Shown here: positions 59,376-64,000 of the stretch, piece after piece
Position numbering within the stretch: position 1 is the stretch's first letter
Layout: each line of letters starts with the position of its first letter
Source: Camarhynchus parvulus
Lineage: Eukaryota; Chordata; Aves; Passeriformes; Thraupidae
Assembly (NCBI RefSeq): GCF_901933205.1
Contig: NC_044601.1
Coordinates: 28,706,944-28,770,943, forward strand
DNA: 64,000 bases
Direction of reading: 5' to 3'
The notes under the pieces: generated by a model
The model's input: only the letters and a program-made list of their open reading frames with translations
What the model was told of the DNA's origin: nothing
Database searches by the model: none
Program-made: the position numbers and the translations under genes

Positions 59376-61589
59376 CATGAGCATCCACAAATCTTGGGTA
59401 CTCCCCTCCCCCTTAAGCCACAATTTCTGACCCTGCTTGGAACCTTGGATGATCCTGTAATTACCATCATGAGGGCTTAATACTTGAAAAGTGCTATGGG
59501 TGCAGAATTCTCTTCCAACACAAAGTTATTTCACATCCATTTTTCAACCAAGGTACAGAGACTTCAACTACTCCACTGCTGAAAACTTTCTTTCCCTTAC
59601 TTACTGTATCAATTGCATAGTTGGATCTGTTCAGTATATCTTAGATATGCTCACACATCAGAGACTACAGGTATCCCAGTACAAGTACCTACAAAACAAG
59701 AAACTGCTTAACTAAGAAGCAGAAATCTGGCTTATCCTTCCAGTTCATAGAAACAAGAACAAGGATGAAAATAGGGATAGGATGGGAAAGAGAGGGTGAC
59801 ACTGGGGAGAAAGAGAGTGATAGAAATACATTAGGAACAAACAAAGCACTAGGAAAGAATGAGAAGATGCAGGGCAGAAAAAGCCATTCTCCTTCAACAC
59901 TAATCCTATTGCTGTCCTGGTTGTGCTGCCAATAGAAATGGTGCCCCTGTCCATGGGGGATGTGGTGTAGAGCAGAGGAATGAGGTCGCAAAGAGCTGCT
60001 TGAAATACTCCTATGTTTCTGCAGCTCCAGACTAGTCCTTACAGAGTGCATACAGCAAGACAATAGATCTAGAAGGATAAGTGGAGAATAGGATTAATTT
60101 TACTCCGAGGTGTGGGAGTAAATTGTTCCGCTCCAAACACCAAAGCAGTTCTCTTCTGCTGCATTGTCCTTTTCCCTTTCAGTAGCCCTGTTTGACACTG
60201 GATTTCTGATCTCTGCACCCAAATGGCAGAGCTCTCATAGAAAGTATGTCCCTCACCATCCAGCTCCAGTTTTTTCTGGGACCCTATTTCAAGTAAACAG
60301 CACATGTTATCTTGACATAAATAATACTGAAAGGGGCTAAACAGGGCAGACTTGATTCTAATCTGTCCTACAAATATTTGAGCTTTTGACATATTTTACT
60401 AACAAAATAAATCAGTAAAGGAATTTCACATGGGATCTTGGTTTCTGACAGCATTGTTCAGACATCTTTAATGATAATAGAGATTTTAAGCAAAAAAGGG
60501 TGTGAGCATGGTGATGCTCATCTGCACAGAGTCTTGGTGAAGTTGATTTTCACACAGGGCTTTTTGTGCTACGAGAGACAAGGGAGAGGAGGGAATGATG
60601 GTTCTACTGGTGAGCACTGGCCACTGTGCCTTTCTGCTGTCCCACACACCTGGGCTCTTCCTAGCATGTTGGTGAATAAGTTTCTCTGCATATGACAGCA
60701 CTGCTGAGTCAGGAGGGCAGTTCACTCATGCACACAACTCAGATGACTGCATCATCTGTCTTTCCAGACCAGGGCAGAAGCTGCTATGCATCAGCCTACA
60801 ACATACAAACAACAGTGCACATTTGTCAGCATCTCACACACCAGGCAAACCAGTTCAGGCGTTTGCAGATAGACGAACATGTCAATTAATAACATTATCT
60901 TAATATTTCCACTTGCTATTACAAAATGTCAACTGGTATTACTAAATGGTTTTTTCTTTATTTACCTCTCTCTATTCCCTACTCCTCTCCAACCTCAGAA
61001 AATTTCAGCAAAAATTGTTCATAGGAGAATACTGGCATGCAGGATAACCTTCCTTACCCACTGTTCCAAATATGCTCAATGCATTTGGCATAAAGTCGTT
61101 CTAACAGTAAGTGACCTCAGCCTCTTACTGAGAGGATGGTATGGTCTTAGCAGGTGGGGAATGGCACAAGGATTTCAAAGGCCTGAGCGAGAGGTGACAT
61201 GGTGTATGTTAGTATTTTGGGGCCATTTCTGGAATCCATTAGCCTGTCAGCTCAGTACTGCTGAGGCTAAGTGTTGGTGCACCGTGGGTGTATGAGGGTG
61301 ATTACATCTCAGAGTTGACATAAAGTCGCTGTGGCACTACCAGTGTTCATCTGATCTGGTCACAGGTCTTGTTTGAAACCAGTGGAGACTTTTCTTTTGC
61401 ATTCCTTTGCATTTTTTTCTCTTGGTGAGTTTTTGGGTAGGAGATAACATCTAGTAGAGTGTCTCTACATCGGGGAAAGACAGCAGCAAAACCAGTCATA
61501 AAAATCCATAACCAAACTATATATACTGCGGCTGATAGACCCCAGCAGGTCTTACTTCTCCCCTTACTCTCCTCTAGTCCTTTTTCTAC
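59376..61589. other. Intergenic DNA upstream of SLC49A3
   Basis: No gene or repeat recognised. Open frames of up to 138 codons (60879-61295 +) show no domain. Composition becomes GC-rich only at about 61.59 kb, where the CpG island begins. Confidence 0.5.
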
Positions 61590-62024
61590 TCCAGTAAGCG
61601 ATCACCCCTCGGACAGGGCTGCTCCCGCAAGGCTTCTCCCGGCTCATGACACCACCAGCACCCCCAGTGCGGCAGATGCCGCTCGGGTGCTGCCCGAGGC
61701 GACAGCTAACGGGGACTCCCACGGGAACGCGGAGCCGTCAGCGGGCATTAGTGATGGAGGCGACGCTGATGTTTTTTTGGCGACACACGAGCGGGAGAGG
61801 TGTCTCCTCAGCAGGGCAGCCCCCTTCCGCGCACATCAGCAGCCCCGATGCGGGGTGCCCGGCATTCCCCCGCCGAGGAAAGACCAGACGCGGCTCCGCG
61901 GGGAAGGGCTGGCGCCCGGCCCGGGGCGGCTCCGCAGCGAGGGCACGCCCGCAGCGCAGCCCAGCGCGCCGAGCCGGGCGGCGGCGCGGCCGGGGGCCGC
62001 CCCGGGGAGGCCGGGAAGGGCGGC

Positions 62025-62035
62025 GGGGCGGGGCC
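62025..62035 (+). promoter_or_regulatory. GC box (SP1-type)
   Basis: Perfect ggggcggggcc about 65 bp upstream of the start codon; it may lie at or just upstream of the TSS. Confidence 0.6.
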
Positions 62036-62097
62036 GGACGGGGCAGTGCCGAGCCGAGCTGAGCCGAGCGAAGCGCGCCTCACCGCGCCGAGCCGCG

Positions 62098-62226
62098 ATG
62101 GAGGGCGCCGAGACGGCCAGCCTGGTGGGGGAGCGCAGCCTGGGGCCGCCGGCCCGCTTCAGGACGTACCGGCGGCGGTGGTTCCTGCTGGCCGTCGTGT
62201 GCCTGCTGAACTGCTCCAACGCCATG
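62098..62226 (+). CDS. SLC49A3: SLC49A3 (MFSD7) exon 1, N-terminal 43 codons
   Basis: First coding exon of solute carrier 49 member A3, a 12-TM major-facilitator protein of the FLVCR-related SLC49 family. The translation ends RTYRRRWFLLAVVCLLNCSNAM. The known mammalian protein has RTY-RRW-LL-SLLNCSNA at the same place, before LW and the first extracellular part. Residues 1-20 are the variable cytosolic tail (MEGAETASLVGERSLGPPAR), and TM1 starts at about W28. The ATG at 62098 has a good Kozak context (gccgcgATGG), and its distance to the RTYxRRW motif matches the family. The exon ends in phase 0 at ATG|GTGAGTGCG (62226/62227), a strong donor. Exon 2 is not found before 64000, so the gene is truncated by the window. 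Confidence 0.9.
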
Positions 62227-64000
62227 GTGAGTGCGGCCGCCTCTCCCGGCGCGGGCAGCCGCTCCCCGCAGCCGGCCTGGGCTGGGACGCTCCTCCGGGG
62301 TGGTGGGGAAGGGGGCGGCCGCCGGCAGCCCCGGGTGCCCGAGCAGCAGGCGGGGGCGCGGAGCAGGCAGGGCACACAGCCCTTCCCTGCCGCCTCGCTG
62401 TGCAGCAGATCTGGAGAGAAGGTCTGGCCGCTGCTGCTGCTGCGGCTGCTGCTGGTGGTGGGGAGGGAAGACGGGTTGACATGGCTCGCCAGAGCCAAAA
62501 GCACCTCCTGTTTCTTCCTAGAAGCAGCCAGGCAATCCTCAGGGCTCTGCCCCAGTGCCCTGTCTCAGATCCACCCCCTCATCCTTGGAGCACCGGAATC
62601 GGTTGTACGCGCACAGTTCGGAGAAGCGTCAGCCTGGCCGTGCCTTATGGACGGAATAACCGGGTTTTGCTTTTGAACTTTGTCGTTCTGGTTATGACTT
62701 AGGCCTTCACGCTTTCCTTTCTGACCGGTGGGATCCGGGACACCGAGGGGTGTGACGGGGGAAGGGCAGGATGGGGCGGGAGGGTGTGTGGGATCTCCAA
62801 GCGCACAGCAGGAAGTACCGCAGCGTCAAGTCAGCCTGGGATGAAGCAAAATGTGTCCTGGAGCACAGCAAAAGTTGCTGCCAAGTACACTTTGTATGCC
62901 ATGGGGAGACAGAGAAAGTATTCATCGTCTCTGAGTGTCACATGTTTCTAGCCTAAGAATAGCAGAGCAGTGTTGAAACGCCGTGAGAGAGGAGCAGGAG
63001 TTAACTCTGCCGCATTGCCTGTGACAGCAGATTTATCTGGTCAGGAAAAGAAGCAAACTTTTCAGGGTCTTTGCGTATACAGAACACTATAGCAGTGATT
63101 ATGCACTAAACGGATGGTTGTATGAACTTCTTTTTGCCTACTCTGCCTTGTTCTGAGAGACTTGAAAAAATTGGATGCCAGATCATACCCCACCTGCTGA
63201 ACAGATTCAAATTCAGTAGTTATAGAGATAAACCCATAAAGTTTCCTCTTATCAAGGTTTAGTATATGAAAAAGAAGCCCAGATATTTGCTTATCAAGTC
63301 ATTGAGGACATTGTTGATAATTATCAGACTGATGTAGAATCATTCATGTTCTTGAGGATTACCATGCTGTGAATGCGGGCTGTCTGGCGGACAAGATCAA
63401 GCGCTGCAACCTGCAAACATTTAAATGCTTTGAAGGAAGATTAGGTATTCCATGATGCAAGAGTGCTGTAGTAGAGAAATGGAAAAAACATAGTGAGAAT
63501 TTGGCTGTATATGGGGAAAAAAAAATAATGCACCTTCTCAATGGAAAATCAGTATATCCTTTAAGAGTGTCAAAAGTGTACTGTAGAAAAGCCCCACTGC
63601 TTGCTTGCAGTTAAATTGGCACAGCAGAAGAACATTATGTGACAAGAAATAAACCTAGAAGTGGACAGTGACAGCATGCAGCATGGGTGAAGGAAACTGT
63701 ACCAAGCCTTTTTCAGGATGTCTTGTCAGAGTTTGACTTTGCTGAAATCTTAAAGGTGAAACTTAAAGAAACAGATCTTTTCAGTATATCTGCAAGTATT
63801 ACTGTGTCCTCAGTACGTTGCTGAAAACTTTGTAGCCCTAGAAGAGTGACCAGTTCTGTCTCCTTTGTATCTTGACAACTTCCTGACTGCCAATAATATT
63901 ATTTTTCCATGGTATGAAATTAGGCTAGAACTTTACAACTTCAAAACTGGGTGCCTAATAAGTATCCTAGAGTGGAATTACTGTTTCTAAGCCATTGCAA
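62227..64000 (+). other. SLC49A3: SLC49A3 intron 1 (start)
   Basis: It begins with the consensus donor GTGAGT. The first 250 bp remain in the CpG island and include a CTG-rich stretch at about 62432-62455. I searched + for a segment encoding the expected continuation of TM1 and found none, so intron 1 probably exceeds 1.77 kb. A possibly coding-derived stretch at 63.1-63.45 kb is listed separately. Confidence 0.75.
63180..63450 (+). pseudogene. Possible decayed coding fragment in intron 1
   Basis: Two + frames separated by a shift near 63350 give protein-like strings: EKEAQIFAYQVIEDIVDNYQ (63269-63328) followed by LEDYHAVNAGCLADKIKRCN (63352-63411) and LQTFKCFEGRL. Stops at 63220-63235 break the upstream part. 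I do not recognise the source. It does not look like SLC49A3, CR1 or an LTR. It might be a retrocopy fragment or chance. Confidence 0.2.

Larger units (their letters stand above)
61590..62490 (+). promoter_or_regulatory. SLC49A3: CpG-island promoter of SLC49A3
   Basis: A dense CpG and GC peak (61.80-62.40 kb) surrounds exon 1, with GC boxes including ggggcggggcc at 62025-62035 and no TATA box upstream. A small repeat series of gagc(c/t)gagc units lies at 62050-62070, just before the start codon, in the 5' UTR. The exact TSS cannot be read from sequence. The GC-rich open frame that runs in-frame from 61459 through the ATG reflects low stop density, not a longer protein. Confidence 0.8.

Noticed and set aside
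60879..61295. 138-codon + frame upstream of SLC49A3
   Set aside because: No domain or conserved start, and it lies outside the CpG island; a chance frame.
61459..62676. 405-codon + frame as a full-length gene
   Set aside because: Only the 62098-62226 part matches a known protein. The frame continues through a strong GTGAGT donor into intron, and the rest is GC-rich readthrough of the CpG island.
1..64000. CRISPR arrays, prokaryotic operons, tRNA or rRNA genes
   Set aside because: No regularly spaced repeats, no packed long ORFs and no recognisable tRNA A/B boxes or rRNA sequence; everything points to vertebrate nuclear DNA.

Overview
This is vertebrate nuclear DNA, and the repeats point to a neognath bird. 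At least nine CR1 LINE fragments are present, some with the avian CR1 ATTCTATG-type 3' tail. There is also an ERVL-type LTR remnant carrying the "acccacgctggagcag"-like leader modules familiar from bird genomes, and a compact ERVK-type solo LTR. Most of the window is AT-rich noncoding DNA with short chance ORFs. There is no prokaryotic gene organisation.

Only one protein-coding exon can be named with confidence: exon 1 of SLC49A3 (MFSD7) on the + strand. It starts at 62098, sits in a CpG island (about 61.59-62.49 kb) and ends at a strong GTGAGT donor at 62227. The rest of that gene lies beyond 64000. A second CpG island (about 33.23-34.23 kb) carries a perfect NRF1 palindrome and GC boxes, and has good minus-strand splice donors. 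In other amniotes PCGF3 lies next to SLC49A3 in divergent orientation. I therefore infer that this island is the PCGF3 promoter with a noncoding first exon, transcribed leftward, so that 1-33 kb would be PCGF3 5' intron. I found no PCGF3 coding exon in the window, so this assignment rests on synteny.

Layout: 1-33.2 kb is AT-rich putative intron with CR1 fragments at 3.1, 5.3, 10.4-11.5 and 30.1-30.7 kb and an ERVL remnant at 20.2-21.7 kb. From 33.0 to 34.2 kb there is a 52-bp alternating purine-pyrimidine tract followed by the CpG-island promoter, with a CR1 copy abutting its right edge (34.23-34.75 kb). From 34.8 to 61.5 kb is the inferred PCGF3-SLC49A3 intergenic region. It holds CR1 pieces (36.6, 37.0, 38.8, 46.0, 47.7, 57.8-58.7 kb), an ERVK-type solo LTR oriented toward SLC49A3 (53.66-54.25 kb), a second LTR-like segment (58.7-59.4 kb), and two coding-like stretches I could not assign (43.4 and 55.9-56.7 kb, both minus strand). 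From 61.5 to 64.0 kb are the SLC49A3 promoter, exon 1 and the start of intron 1.

No tRNA, rRNA, CRISPR array or prokaryote-type system was seen. The items most worth following up are the unassigned coding-like stretches, the LTR with intact signals between the two promoters, a strong 18-bp-arm hairpin at 47.65 kb, and a cluster of three adjacent small hairpins at 8.6 kb.
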